Of a stretch of 10,755 bases of DNA, positions 1 to 8,211 are shown one piece after another. The DNA is taken from contig JAKBBS010000113.1 of assembly GCA_021808425.1 (NCBI GenBank), forward strand, positions 1 to 10,755, read 5' to 3'. The translations under genes were made by a program, and so were the position numbers. Numbering within the stretch: the first letter of the stretch is position 1; each line of letters starts with the position of its first letter. The notes under the pieces were generated by a model. It worked only from the letters and a program-made list of their open reading frames with translations, was not told where the DNA came from and did not search any database. Origin of the DNA: Actinomycetes bacterium (GTDB lineage: Bacteria; Actinomycetota; Acidimicrobiia; Acidimicrobiales; Palsa-688).

Positions 1-57
1 CCGGTAGTAGGGCTGCTTCTTTTTTCCCATCCGCATCAGGCGGAGCTTGACTGCCAT
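1..57 (-). CDS. rpsP: 30S ribosomal protein S16, N-terminal fragment (cut by the window edge)
   Basis: Only the first 19 codons lie in the window. They read MAVKLRLMRMGKKKQPYYR, the typical opening of bacterial ribosomal protein S16, a small subunit protein that binds 16S rRNA early in assembly. The ATG at 57 follows an AGGAAAG ribosome binding site with a short spacer, 23 bases after the ffh stop codon. The ffh-rpsP pairing is common in bacteria, so the two are probably co-transcribed. The rest of the gene lies beyond the left edge, and nothing suggests it is broken. The identification rests on a short but distinctive N-terminus and on gene order. Confidence 0.9.
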   Translation of the reverse strand, partial: MAVKLRLMRMGKKKQPYYR

Positions 58-59
58 GT

Positions 60-66
60 CTTTCCT
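60..66 (-). promoter_or_regulatory. Ribosome binding site of rpsP
   Basis: The minus strand reads AGGAAAG just before the rpsP ATG at 57. AGGA lies about five bases from the start codon, a good spacing. It fixes the rpsP start and fits strong expression of a ribosomal protein. Confidence 0.6.
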
Positions 67-80
67 AGCCTCTCATGCGC

Positions 81-1445
81 CTAACGACGCTTCTTCTTCT
101 TGTTGTTGACCCGCTTCGGGGCGGTTGTAGCGCGTCTCGCGGCCCGACCCATAACTCCGGGCATGGACGCCATCTGGCGCATGTATGTCTGCATCTGCTT
201 GAACCTGTCCAGAAGGTTATTCACCTCTTGGACGCTCGTACCACTACCGCGTGCTATCCGTGTCCGACGGGACCCGTTGATGATAGAAGGATTCCGTCGC
301 TCATCTGGGGTCATGGACCTTATCACGGCCTCGATCGGCCCCATCATCGAGTCGTCGATGTCTGCGCTGCGCACCTCCTTGGGTAGGCCTGGGATCATCC
401 CTATAAGACCCGACAGCGGGCCCATCTTCTTGACCTGCTGCATCTGCTCCAGGAAGTCGTCGAGAGTGAACTGACCCTGCTGGAGCCGGGTCATGGTCTG
501 CTCGGCCTGTTCCCGGTCGAGTGTCGCCTCCGCCTTTTCGATCAAGGTGAGGACGTCGCCCATACCGAGGATGCGGTCCGCCATCCGGTCGGGGTGGAAC
601 TGATCGAAGTCGGCGAGCTTCTCGCCGTTGGAGGCGAACACGATCGGCCGCCCGACGACCTCCTTGACCGACAGCGCAGCGCCACCTCTCGCGTCCCCGT
701 CGATCTTGGTGAGGATCACCCCGTCGAGCTCGAGGGTCTTGTGGAACGCCTCGGCGGTCGCGACGGCGTCCTGGCCGATCATGGCGTCGACGACGAGGAA
801 GGTGTAGTGGGGTGTCGTCGCCACCGAGATCCTTCTGACCTCGTCCATCAACTCTTCGTCGATACCAAGGCGCCCCGCCGTGTCGATGATCAGCACGTCG
901 CGGCCCACTCGCAGTGCTTCTTCGAGGCCTTTCTTAGCGACCGTCACGGGGTCTGACGCTTCGCTGAACACCGGCACGCCGACCTGCTTGGCGAGGACCC
1001 TCAGCTGCTCGACGGCCGCCGGCCTTTGAAGGTCAGCCGCTACGAGTAGCGGGTTGCGTCCCTGACTCCGCTTGTACCACGAAGCTAGCTTCGCTGCAGT
1101 CGTAGTCTTCCCGGCGCCCTGCAAGCCTGCCAGCAGGACTACGGTGGGTGGTCTCGACGCGTAGGTGATCTTGAGCGTGTCGCCGCCGAGGATCCTGCGC
1201 ATCTCCTCGTGGACGACCTTGACGACCTGCTGGCCCGGTGTGAGGCTCTGCGAAAGGTCGACCCCGATCAGCTCGTCGCGGACCCTCCCTACGAAGTCCC
1301 TTACAACGCGAAGATTAACGTCCGCCTGAAGCAGGGCGAGGCGAATCTCCTTCATCGCCTCGTCGACGTCGGCCTCGTTCAGCCGTCCCCGACCGCGCAG
1401 CTTCGTAAATATCGTGTCAAAACGGTCGGTCAGCGACTCGAACAT
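81..1445 (-). CDS. ffh: Signal recognition particle protein Ffh (SRP54 GTPase)
   Basis: Ffh binds 4.5S/SRP RNA, captures hydrophobic signal sequences emerging from the ribosome and docks with FtsY at the membrane; both hydrolyse GTP. The 454 residues match the usual length. The N domain (about 1-95) carries an ALLQADV motif at 37-43. The G domain has the P-loop GLQGAGKTT (107-115), DLQRPAA (138-144), DTAGRLG (188-194) and TKIDGDARGG (246-255), and ends in FHPDRMADRILGMGD (283-297). The Met-rich M domain (about 327-432) includes the SRP RNA-binding stretch RRTRIARGSG (393-402). The C-terminus is a basic tail, NNKKKKRR. The ATG start gives the standard MFESLTDRF opening but has no clear Shine-Dalgarno sequence. 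It lies 60 bases after ftsY, its receptor partner. SRP RNA is not encoded in this window. Confidence 0.98.
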   Translation of the reverse strand: MFESLTDRFDTIFTKLRGRGRLNEADVDEAMKEIRLALLQADVNLRVVRDFVGRVRDELIGVDLSQSLTPGQQVVKVVHEEMRRILGGDTLKITYASRPPTVVLLAGLQGAGKTTTAAKLASWYKRSQGRNPLLVAADLQRPAAVEQLRVLAKQVGVPVFSEASDPVTVAKKGLEEALRVGRDVLIIDTAGRLGIDEELMDEVRRISVATTPHYTFLVVDAMIGQDAVATAEAFHKTLELDGVILTKIDGDARGGAALSVKEVVGRPIVFASNGEKLADFDQFHPDRMADRILGMGDVLTLIEKAEATLDREQAEQTMTRLQQGQFTLDDFLEQMQQVKKMGPLSGLIGMIPGLPKEVRSADIDDSMMGPIEAVIRSMTPDERRNPSIINGSRRTRIARGSGTSVQEVNNLLDRFKQMQTYMRQMASMPGVMGRAARRATTAPKRVNNKKKKRR

Positions 1446-1505
1446 GAGACGCCGAGTCTAAGGCATGCGGCGCTCCAGCCGGCTCAACCTACCCTTCTGG
1501 ACCAG
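1446..1505. other. Intergenic gap between ftsY and ffh
   Basis: These 60 bases are the longest non-coding stretch in the window. They hold a few short palindromes (CTGGTCCAG, AGCCGGCT, GCATGC) but no hairpin followed by a U tract and no clear -35/-10 pair. No good Shine-Dalgarno sequence lies next to the ffh ATG. A weak internal promoter cannot be excluded by eye. Confidence 0.5.
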
Positions 1506-2753
1506 CTACTGCGGCGCCAGGAGCGCGTCGACGAACTCGGCGGCGTCGAACTCGACGAGGTCCCCGACCCCCTCGCCTAGACCTACCAGCTTGATGGGGA
1601 TCGCAAGGTCATCTGCGATCGCGACCACGATGCCACCCTTCGCGGTGCCGTCGAGTTTGGTAAGCACCACGCCGGTCACGCCCACGGCACTGGCGAACTG
1701 GCGCGCCTGGATCAGCCCGTTCTGTCCGGTCGTCGCGTCTATGACGAGGAGGGTCTCCATCACTACGCCAGGTGGACGTTCCGCCACCCGCCGGACCTTC
1801 TTCAGCTCTTCCATCAGGTTCGTCTTCGTGTGGAGGCGACCTGCCGTGTCCGCGAGCACAAGGTCGCATCCTCGGGCCGCCGCGTGCTGCACAGCGTCGA
1901 AGACGACGGCACCCGGGTCTCCGCCTTCGTTGCCTCTGACGGCGGACGCACCCGCGCGCTGCGCCCACATCTCCAGCTGGTCGGCTGCGGCCGCACGAAA
2001 GGTGTCCCCCGCCGCCATCACCACTCGGTGACCCTTCGACACCTCCTGAAGACCGACTTTGCCGATGGTGGTGGTCTTGCCGACGCCATTGACACCGACG
2101 AAAAGCCACACGGTCGTGCCTTCCGGAGCCATGCGCAGCTCGCGGTCGCCCGCCAACAACTCCACGAGGTCCCTCCTCAGCGCAGCGATCAGCGACTCTG
2201 CCTCTGTGACCTCACCCGCCTTGACTTTCAGTCGAAGCCCGTCGAGCAGCCGCGTCGTAGCGAGGACCCCGACGTCGGCAAGGATCAGTGCTTCTTCTAG
2301 TTCCTCCCAGGTCGAGTCGTCGATCTTGCCTCTCGATCGGACCGATCCCAGGTAACCGCTTAGCAGGGTCCTGGCGCGAGCCATCCGATCCCGGATGCGG
2401 GGACGCTCGGCCTCGACGACCGTGCCTTCGGAGACGACAGCGCCGAAAGAGCCGACACCGTCAGACGCCGTCTGCGGAGCTACCTCGGGCTCGACGCCCG
2501 CCTCGACGACCGGGCCGGCCCCTGCAGCAGCCTCCTCTGCCGTGGCGGGTGGCGCGACGGTTCCGACCGCGCCGGCGCGCGCCGGCGGGATCTCATCCGA
2601 CCGGAGACGGGGCGTCTCGGGACGGGCGGCCGGACGTTTCGGCAGCGACTCCGGGGGCTTGCGGGGGAGACGCCGCCGGGTGACGACGACGAATCCGGTC
2701 GTGGCAAGCGTCGCCAAAGCAACTACGATCACCACAATTGTAAGGATCAGCAT
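1506..2753 (-). CDS. ftsY: Signal recognition particle receptor FtsY with N-terminal membrane helix
   Basis: FtsY is the membrane-side SRP receptor that pairs with Ffh to hand ribosomes to the Sec translocon. The 415-residue protein opens with a hydrophobic segment (about 2-24) followed by RRR, a likely membrane anchor. A low-complexity Ala/Pro/Glu/Val linker follows (about 26-118). The N domain (about 119-205) has EEALILADVGV. The G domain has GVNGVGKTTT (220-229), DTFRAAA (250-256), DTAGRLH (302-308), TKLDGTAKGG (365-374) and the C-terminal GLGEGVGDLVEFDAAEFVDALL (391-412, split here by description: glycine-rich turn, then FDAAEFVDALL). An N-terminal helix is known for FtsY of Streptomyces-type bacteria. 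The ATG lies 21 bases after the smc stop; the nearest purine-rich stretch (GGTAGG) is about ten bases away, so the ribosome binding site is weak. Confidence 0.97.
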   Translation of the reverse strand: MLILTIVVIVVALATLATTGFVVVTRRRLPRKPPESLPKRPAARPETPRLRSDEIPPARAGAVGTVAPPATAEEAAAGAGPVVEAGVEPEVAPQTASDGVGSFGAVVSEGTVVEAERPRIRDRMARARTLLSGYLGSVRSRGKIDDSTWEELEEALILADVGVLATTRLLDGLRLKVKAGEVTEAESLIAALRRDLVELLAGDRELRMAPEGTTVWLFVGVNGVGKTTTIGKVGLQEVSKGHRVVMAAGDTFRAAAADQLEMWAQRAGASAVRGNEGGDPGAVVFDAVQHAAARGCDLVLADTAGRLHTKTNLMEELKKVRRVAERPPGVVMETLLVIDATTGQNGLIQARQFASAVGVTGVVLTKLDGTAKGGIVVAIADDLAIPIKLVGLGEGVGDLVEFDAAEFVDALLAPQ

Positions 2754-2774
2754 CGCAAGGGAGCCTACCGGCGG

Positions 2775-5700
2775 TTACGCGTCGGCAGGCGTGCGGCGCT
2801 CCGACTGCTTCTCGCTGACGACCACCGAAGCGCCACCGGGTGCCATGGTCACCCCGTAGAGACAATCGGCTGCTTCCATCGTGCGCTTCTGATGGCTCAC
2901 GATGAGCAGCTGAGCTTCGGATCGGAACTCTTCGAGGAGGTCCAAGAAGCGGTGCAGGTTGAGGTCGTCGAGTGCCGCCTCGACTTCGTCCATCATGTAG
3001 AACGGCGAAGGACGGGACCGGAACACAGCGAAGAGGTAAGCCATAGCCACGAGGCTCCTCTCGCCTCCCGACAGCAGCGACAGCCGCCTCAGGTTCTTGC
3101 CCGACGGCCTCGCCGCAACTTCGATGCCCGTTTCGAGCAGGTTCTGCGGGTCGCTGAGCTCGAGGTGGCCCTCCCCTCCCGGAAAAAGCCGTACGAACAG
3201 CTTCTCGAAGTTCGCCGCAACATCAGCGTACGCCTCGGCGAACACCCCGGTGATCTCGGCGTCTATCGCCTGGATGACCTTCGTCAGCTCCCGCCGGGCG
3301 GACCTCACGTCGTCGAGCTGCGACTCCGTGAAACGGCTCCGTTCGAGCAGCGCCGTGTGCTCCTCAAGTGCATGCGGGTTGATCGGGCCCATGTTCCGCA
3401 GTTCGCGCTCCAGGTCGTCTCGTCGCTGCGTCGGCGTCACGCCCTCAGGTATCGAGGGGCAGGCAGCATCGTCGGAAGGGTCGGGCTCCTCCCCGAGGTC
3501 TCTTCTCGCGGACTCGACAAGCGCCTCCAAGCGTGTCCTCGCCTCCGCTTCCGCAACGTCGAGGGAGTTGATCCGCTGGCCCAGTCTCGCGAGCTCGTCG
3601 GCGGCGGCGGAGCGGCCTCCTCGCAGGGTCTCTAGCCGGCGTATGCGCGAGACGCGCGCCTCGGCCTCGACTCGCCTTGCCTTTCCCACCCGGTCGGCTA
3701 CTTCTAACACGATACGCGCCCGGTCCTTGACGAGCGATTCGAGGGCGGCGACCACCCCGACTGAGGCCTCCGCTGCCGCTCGGCGCTCCGCTCGGCGCAC
3801 TCGCTCGGCAGTTTGGCGTTCGAGGCTCGACTCGACCTCCGAGAGCCTGCGAAGTGTGAGATCGCGTCGCTCCTCTAAGCCTGCCGCACGCACTTCGAGG
3901 TCTCTCCTAGCTCCCGCTAGGGCTGCCGTACGCTCAGCAAGGAGGGCCCGTCTGGCGACCGCTTCGTCACGCCTCGACGCCTCCCGCTCTGCCATCTCCT
4001 CGAGTGCAGGAAGCATCTCGGCCAACTCGGCGATCCGTCGCTCGTCGCGCTGCACTCGCGCAACCAGGTCGGCCTGCAGTTCGCTGAGCTCTTCGAGCTC
4101 GCCGGCTCGCTCGGCGATCTCGGCGTCCACACGCTGAAGGGCGTCCCTGGCCGAGCGAACCGAGGTTGCATTCGACGCCAGTTTACGGGTCGCAGCAGCG
4201 CGTTCGAGCCGTGCGCTTGCGAGCGCTACCTGCGCCGCTTCGAAATCCGACTTAGCTTTGTTCGCGGCGTCATCGGAGCTTCTAGCCCTAGTCCGAGCCT
4301 CCTCGAGCGCTGCTCCCGTAGCGCCCGACCCTGACGCACCCGCACGCCACAAGCCGCCTGAGAACCGGTCTCCGTCGGGAGTGACGACGGTCAGCTCACG
4401 TCGTTGCAAAGCCAGGTCCAAGGCCAACGCCCAGCCACCTTCGACGACGACCGCCATCCCCAGCAATTCGTCGAGGAGGGGATCCACATCGATTCGGGTT
4501 CCGCGCACGTGGCTTCGAAGCGCGCGGCAGCCCACGGGCAAGTCCCGCATGTCCATGCCGGACAGGGCGAGTTTCCCTTCCACGTCGAGGGCCACCACCG
4601 CCCCCGTCGCTTCTTGGCGGTGAAGCTCCGCGAGTCCCTCCCGAGCTGAAGCAACGCTGTCTAGCACCACCGCAGCGAGGATCTCGCCTGCAGCAGCCTC
4701 GAAGGCGGCCGAGAAACCCTCGTCGACCTCGACAAGCTCGAGGAGCGTGCCCACCACGCCCTGCGAGCCGGCGAGGCGCTGCACACCAGCTCTCGCGCGC
4801 GCCTCGTCGAGGGCCTGAGCCAAAGCCTCCTCGCGAGCCGCCCAGCGACTGCGCTCTGCGCTGGTCGCACGCCACCTCTCCTCGCTGCTGGTCCGGTTCG
4901 CCTCGGCGGCCTCCTCACTCTCGACCGATCGGCGATCCGCCTCGATACACTCCTCTGTCTGCGCTTCCGACTCGTCGAGCGCCCCGCTCCATCTGGATCT
5001 TTCCGCCTCGAGCCGCGTCATCCTGTCGGCGACAGACGCTGCCCGCGATGTCGCCCCGTCCAGGTCACGACGGAGACGCTCAGCAGCAAGCTTCAACGCC
5101 CCTAGTTCACCACGGACTTCTGCCGCCGGGTCGCCTACGGCGGCGTCGAGGTCGCCCTCGCCTTCGACGATGCTTCGGCGGTCGAGCTCCAAATCGCGCT
5201 CAGCTTCGGCAAGCTCGTCAGCCGCTGGAAGAAGGTCGGCTGCCTCGCTCTCCGCCGATTGAAGTCGTCGGCGCAGCGCGGCCAACTCGAGCTCGAGATC
5301 GGCGACGATTTCGGCGTCGTCGCCGTAGCTGCGTTCGCGCTCGATCGAGCGTCGCCGCTCTGCGATCACCGCCTCGAGGCCGGACGCGCGTGCCTTGAGG
5401 GCCCGTGCCCGCGCGTCGAGGTCGGAAAGATCAGCTTCGACAGCTAGGGGTGCCTCACCCGCATCCTCCTCGGCTGCCTGAACGGCCCTTTCTTGCTGTG
5501 ATAGAGCCGTTCGGGCGCCGGCTTGCCGTCCGGCGAGAAGTTCCCGTTCCGCCGTTATCTCTCCGAGGCGGGCTCGAAGCGACGTGAGGTCCCCGCCGAG
5601 GAGGAACCGGCGAAGCCCGGTCAGCTCCTCGACGAGGCTGTCGTGACGTCGCGCCGCCTCAGCTTGCTTTTCGAGCGGGCGCAGCTGACGTTTCAGCTCG

Positions 5701-6287
5701 CGCTGCAGGTCCTGGAGCCGCACCAGGCTCGCCTCGCTGGACTCAAGACGCCGTTCGGCGCGTTCCTTACGCCGACGAAATTTCAGGATGCCGGCCGCTT
5801 CTTCGATCACTAGGCGCCGCTCTTCGGGACGCGCATTCAGTATTGCGTCCAGGTTCCCCTGGGACACGATGACATGCTGCTGTCGCCCTATTCCGCTGTC
5901 AGAGAGAAGCTCCTGCACGTCGAGGAGACGGCACGGTACCCGGTTGATCGCGTACTCGGACTCCCCTCCACGAAACAACGTCCGGGTTATGGTCACCTCG
6001 GAGAAGTCGATCGGCAGAAGCCCTGCCGTGTTGTCGATCGTCAGCGCGACTTCGGCGCGTCCGAGCGCTGGGCGCTTCGGGCTTCCGGCGAAGATTACGT
6101 CCTCCATCTTCGACGAGCGGATGGTGCGAGCTCCTTGCGCGCCGAGGACCCACGCGACCGCGTCGACGACATTCGACTTGCCGCTTCCGTTCGGACCGAC
6201 CACGACCGTCACCCCGGGTTCGAACTCGAGGGTGGTGGTGTCCGCGAAAGACTTGAAGCCTTTGATGGCGAGAGACTTGAGGAACAC
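2775..6287 (-). CDS. smc: Chromosome segregation protein SMC
   Basis: SMC dimers with ScpA and ScpB organise and separate chromosomes by ATP-driven DNA loop handling. The 1170 residues match bacterial SMC length. The N-terminal head has GFKSFAD (10-16), Walker A GPNGSGKSN (31-39) and Q-loop VSQGNLD (141-147). A first Arg/Glu/Ala-rich coiled-coil arm spans about 165-500, a hinge about 503-650 (starting near GVVGTLLELV, ending near DGDRFSGG), and a second arm about 650-1015. The C-terminal head has signature LSGGE (1072-1076), Walker B FYMMDEVEAALDD (1096-1108, catalytic Glu 1101) and the H-loop SHQ (His 1132). The start is GTG, the only in-frame start after an upstream TAG, and gives the canonical MFLKSLAIKGFKSF opening. 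It has no obvious Shine-Dalgarno sequence, 29 bases after mutM. scpA and scpB are not in the window. Confidence 0.99.
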   Translation of the reverse strand: MFLKSLAIKGFKSFADTTTLEFEPGVTVVVGPNGSGKSNVVDAVAWVLGAQGARTIRSSKMEDVIFAGSPKRPALGRAEVALTIDNTAGLLPIDFSEVTITRTLFRGGESEYAINRVPCRLLDVQELLSDSGIGRQQHVIVSQGNLDAILNARPEERRLVIEEAAGILKFRRRKERAERRLESSEASLVRLQDLQRELKRQLRPLEKQAEAARRHDSLVEELTGLRRFLLGGDLTSLRARLGEITAERELLAGRQAGARTALSQQERAVQAAEEDAGEAPLAVEADLSDLDARARALKARASGLEAVIAERRRSIERERSYGDDAEIVADLELELAALRRRLQSAESEAADLLPAADELAEAERDLELDRRSIVEGEGDLDAAVGDPAAEVRGELGALKLAAERLRRDLDGATSRAASVADRMTRLEAERSRWSGALDESEAQTEECIEADRRSVESEEAAEANRTSSEERWRATSAERSRWAAREEALAQALDEARARAGVQRLAGSQGVVGTLLELVEVDEGFSAAFEAAAGEILAAVVLDSVASAREGLAELHRQEATGAVVALDVEGKLALSGMDMRDLPVGCRALRSHVRGTRIDVDPLLDELLGMAVVVEGGWALALDLALQRRELTVVTPDGDRFSGGLWRAGASGSGATGAALEEARTRARSSDDAANKAKSDFEAAQVALASARLERAAATRKLASNATSVRSARDALQRVDAEIAERAGELEELSELQADLVARVQRDERRIAELAEMLPALEEMAEREASRRDEAVARRALLAERTAALAGARRDLEVRAAGLEERRDLTLRRLSEVESSLERQTAERVRRAERRAAAEASVGVVAALESLVKDRARIVLEVADRVGKARRVEAEARVSRIRRLETLRGGRSAAADELARLGQRINSLDVAEAEARTRLEALVESARRDLGEEPDPSDDAACPSIPEGVTPTQRRDDLERELRNMGPINPHALEEHTALLERSRFTESQLDDVRSARRELTKVIQAIDAEITGVFAEAYADVAANFEKLFVRLFPGGEGHLELSDPQNLLETGIEVAARPSGKNLRRLSLLSGGERSLVAMAYLFAVFRSRPSPFYMMDEVEAALDDLNLHRFLDLLEEFRSEAQLLIVSHQKRTMEAADCLYGVTMAPGGASVVVSEKQSERRTPADA

Positions 6288-6316
6288 GGCGCGATGAAAC
6301 TACCGGGTTTGACTGC

Positions 6317-7132
6317 TCATCGCTGGCAGCTGGCGCAGAAGTAGCTGCTTCGACCGTTGGCCTTGACGCGTACGACGAGCTCGCCGCACGTAAGGCACGC
6401 CAGCCCCTCCCTCGCGTAGACCCTGTGAAGCTCCTGGTAGCTGCCGGGCGCTCCGTAGAGGTCCTTGTACTGGCGGTCTGCGAGCGTGGAGCCGCGCCGT
6501 CTTACCGCCTCGGCGAGCACGGATCGCATCGCGCCATGGAGGCGGGCGGTCTCGTCGGCGGTCAACTCTCCCGAAGGCCTGTCAGGGCGGATGCGACCGG
6601 CGTGGAGCATCTCGTCGGCGTACATGTTGCCGATGCCCGCGATGACGGACTGGTCCATCAGCGTCACCTTCAACTTCGTGGACCGGGACGACAGCAACCT
6701 CGCGAACCGCTCCTCGTCGAGCTCGAAGGGATCAGGGCCGAGATGCGCAAGTGAGGGAACGCCCGCGCTCGAAACGAACATCTGCCCGAACGTGCGCGGG
6801 TCCACGAAATGCAACTCCGGGCGCCCTGCGAATCCGAGTCGCACGTGGGTGTGTTTCTCGGCACAGGCGCCTGACGCCATGAGCCTCAGCTGACCGCTCA
6901 TTCCCATATGGGCGACGAGGATCTCATCGTTATCGAGGTCGACCAGCAGGTACTTGCCGGCTCGGCGGACTCCGCGCACGCTGCGCTTTGCTAGCCGGCT
7001 GACGAACTCCTCAGGGTCGGGATGGCGTCGGAATGAGCGGGCAGCACCCAGATGCACGTACTCGATCGTTGCGCCGAGAAACTCGCGGGCGAGATCCCTA
7101 CGCAGAGTCTCGATCTCCGCGAGCTCCGGCAT
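6317..7132 (-). CDS. mutM: Formamidopyrimidine-DNA glycosylase (Fpg/MutM)
   Basis: MutM is a bifunctional base-excision repair enzyme that removes 8-oxoguanine and formamidopyrimidines and cuts the resulting abasic site. The 271-residue length is normal. The mature N-terminus PELAEIET supplies the Schiff-base Pro2 and Glu3; many relatives have PELPEVET, so Ala5 is a mild variation. Lys60 in AGKYLLVDLD matches the conserved catalytic lysine. Further marks are HMGMSG (75-80), DPRTFG (111-116) and a helix-two-turn-helix region IAGIGNMYADE (164-174, Asn169). A C-terminal zinc finger has Cys246, 249, 266 and 269, with Arg261 in its hairpin and Gln-Arg at the end. All key residues are present. The ATG at 7132 follows GGGGA with a seven-base spacer, 28 bases after rnc. 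The rnc-mutM-smc order is common in actinobacteria. Confidence 0.97.
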   Translation of the reverse strand: MPELAEIETLRRDLAREFLGATIEYVHLGAARSFRRHPDPEEFVSRLAKRSVRGVRRAGKYLLVDLDNDEILVAHMGMSGQLRLMASGACAEKHTHVRLGFAGRPELHFVDPRTFGQMFVSSAGVPSLAHLGPDPFELDEERFARLLSSRSTKLKVTLMDQSVIAGIGNMYADEMLHAGRIRPDRPSGELTADETARLHGAMRSVLAEAVRRRGSTLADRQYKDLYGAPGSYQELHRVYAREGLACLTCGELVVRVKANGRSSYFCASCQR

Positions 7133-7160
7133 CAGGGCTTCCCCGGCGGCAAAGAGCCGT

Positions 7161-7898
7161 TCACGCCCCGTCGCCGGCTTCCAGCAGTGCCTGCCAAGCC
7201 TGGCACGCCGCTTGTTGTTCGGCGTGCTTCTTGGATCGGCCCCGGCCGGAGCCGTAGGCTCGACCTTGGATGTGCACGGTGGCGTCGAACTCTTTGGCGT
7301 GGTCGGGACCTTGCTCTGAGAGGACGTAGCGGGGAAGCGAATCGTATTTCCTGGCGCACAGCTCCTGCAGCCTCGTCTTGAAGTCGCCCCCGCCGGGCCC
7401 TTCCACAGCGGCTGCTATCCGCTCTGCAAGGAGGCCCATCACGAGCGTTTCGGCGCCGACCCATCCCTGCTCCACGTAGGCGGCCCCTATCAGGGCCTCC
7501 GCCGCGTCAGCGAGGATCGAAGGCTTGAGGCGACCTCCCGTGAGCTCCTCGCCCTTGCCGAGCAACAATGCCGGCCCGACACCAACCTCCGCTGCCACCT
7601 CGCAGAGCGACGCCGAGCTGACCACCGCCGCCCTCGCCTTGGTCAGCTCACCTTCCGGAATCGCAGCGTACGTCCGGAAAAGGTGGGCGGTGACAACGAG
7701 GCCGAGGACCGAGTCGCCTAGAAACTCGAGACGCTCGTTCGATTCGTTCCCTGGGTGCTCCGCGCACCACGACCTGTGTCGTAGGGCCTCGTCGAAGGCC
7801 GAGCCCGGCTCTGCGGTCCACCCGAGGCGCGCCCGTAGAGCAGCCCGAGGATCGGTCCGGCCTTCGAAGTGGTGCTCACGGACGTGCGCGATGGTCAA
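7161..7898 (-). CDS. rnc: Ribonuclease III
   Basis: RNase III cuts double-stranded RNA, notably the pre-rRNA stems. The 245 residues show an N-terminal nuclease domain with signature NERLEFLGD (54-62; catalytic-type Glu57 and Asp62) and the second acidic pair in DAAEALIGA (Asp131, Glu134). A double-stranded RNA-binding domain follows (about 170-240) with GRGRSKKHAEQQAA. The enzyme looks intact. The start is TTG at 7898. Reading from the in-frame acpP stop, no ATG or GTG occurs before the signature motif, so this TTG is the only conventional start available. No Shine-Dalgarno sequence precedes it. It lies nine bases after acpP and shares its frame, which suggests translational coupling or re-initiation and low expression. 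Confidence 0.96.
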   Translation of the reverse strand: MTIAHVREHHFEGRTDPRAALRARLGWTAEPGSAFDEALRHRSWCAEHPGNESNERLEFLGDSVLGLVVTAHLFRTYAAIPEGELTKARAAVVSSASLCEVAAEVGVGPALLLGKGEELTGGRLKPSILADAAEALIGAAYVEQGWVGAETLVMGLLAERIAAAVEGPGGGDFKTRLQELCARKYDSLPRYVLSEQGPDHAKEFDATVHIQGRAYGSGRGRSKKHAEQQAACQAWQALLEAGDGA

Positions 7899-7907
7899 AC
7901 CGGCTGG

Positions 7908-8207
7908 CTAGGCGGAAGCCTGGAGCTTCGCCATGACGTAATCAACGGCGTCGCGGACAGTCTTCAGGTCCTCCAGATCCTCGTCGTCGATGCGAAAGCC
8001 GACAGCACGATCGGAGAACTCCTCCTCGAGCGCCTCGACGAGCTCGATCAATGCCAGCGAATCAGCCCCTAGATCGTCCCCGAAGGACGCCCCCTCGGAG
8101 ATCGAGTCGGAGTTGATCTCCAAAATGTCCCCAAGGCAGCCTCGAACAACTGCAAGCACCTCGGGTCGCCCCATCGGGCTACCGGCGACATGAGTCTCAG
8201 CAGGCAT
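7908..8207 (-). CDS. acpP: Acyl carrier protein
   Basis: ACP carries growing fatty acyl chains on a phosphopantetheine arm made from CoA. The 99-residue acidic protein has the attachment motif GADSL with Ser50, followed by the acidic helix LALIELVEALEEEF that contacts partner enzymes, and FRIDDEDLEDLKTV (71-84) toward the last helix. It is about 20 residues longer than the usual ~78, mostly from a 14-residue N-terminal extension and a slightly longer loop near 65-75. An in-frame ATG at 8174 (Met12) would remove most of the extension, but only the 8207 start has a ribosome binding site, a very strong one, so I keep it. Its neighbours plsX and rnc are classic ACP partners in gene order. PlsX uses acyl-ACP directly. 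Confidence 0.96.
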   Translation of the reverse strand: MPAETHVAGSPMGRPEVLAVVRGCLGDILEINSDSISEGASFGDDLGADSLALIELVEALEEEFSDRAVGFRIDDEDLEDLKTVRDAVDYVMAKLQASA

Positions 8208-8211
8208 CTGT

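Noticed and set aside
1446..1505. Terminator or promoter between ftsY and ffh
   Set aside because: Only short scattered palindromes and no U tract or credible -35/-10 pair are visible.
3097..4137. A 346-codon plus-strand open frame opposite the SMC arm
   Set aside because: It is extremely Ser/Arg/Ala-rich, the complement of Glu/Arg/Ala codons in the coiled coil; SMC is intact on the other strand.
4340..4780. Possible frameshift or damage in the SMC hinge region, where several other frames are also open
   Set aside because: The SMC frame runs uninterrupted through a normal-looking hinge; the extra open frames are a by-product of high GC.
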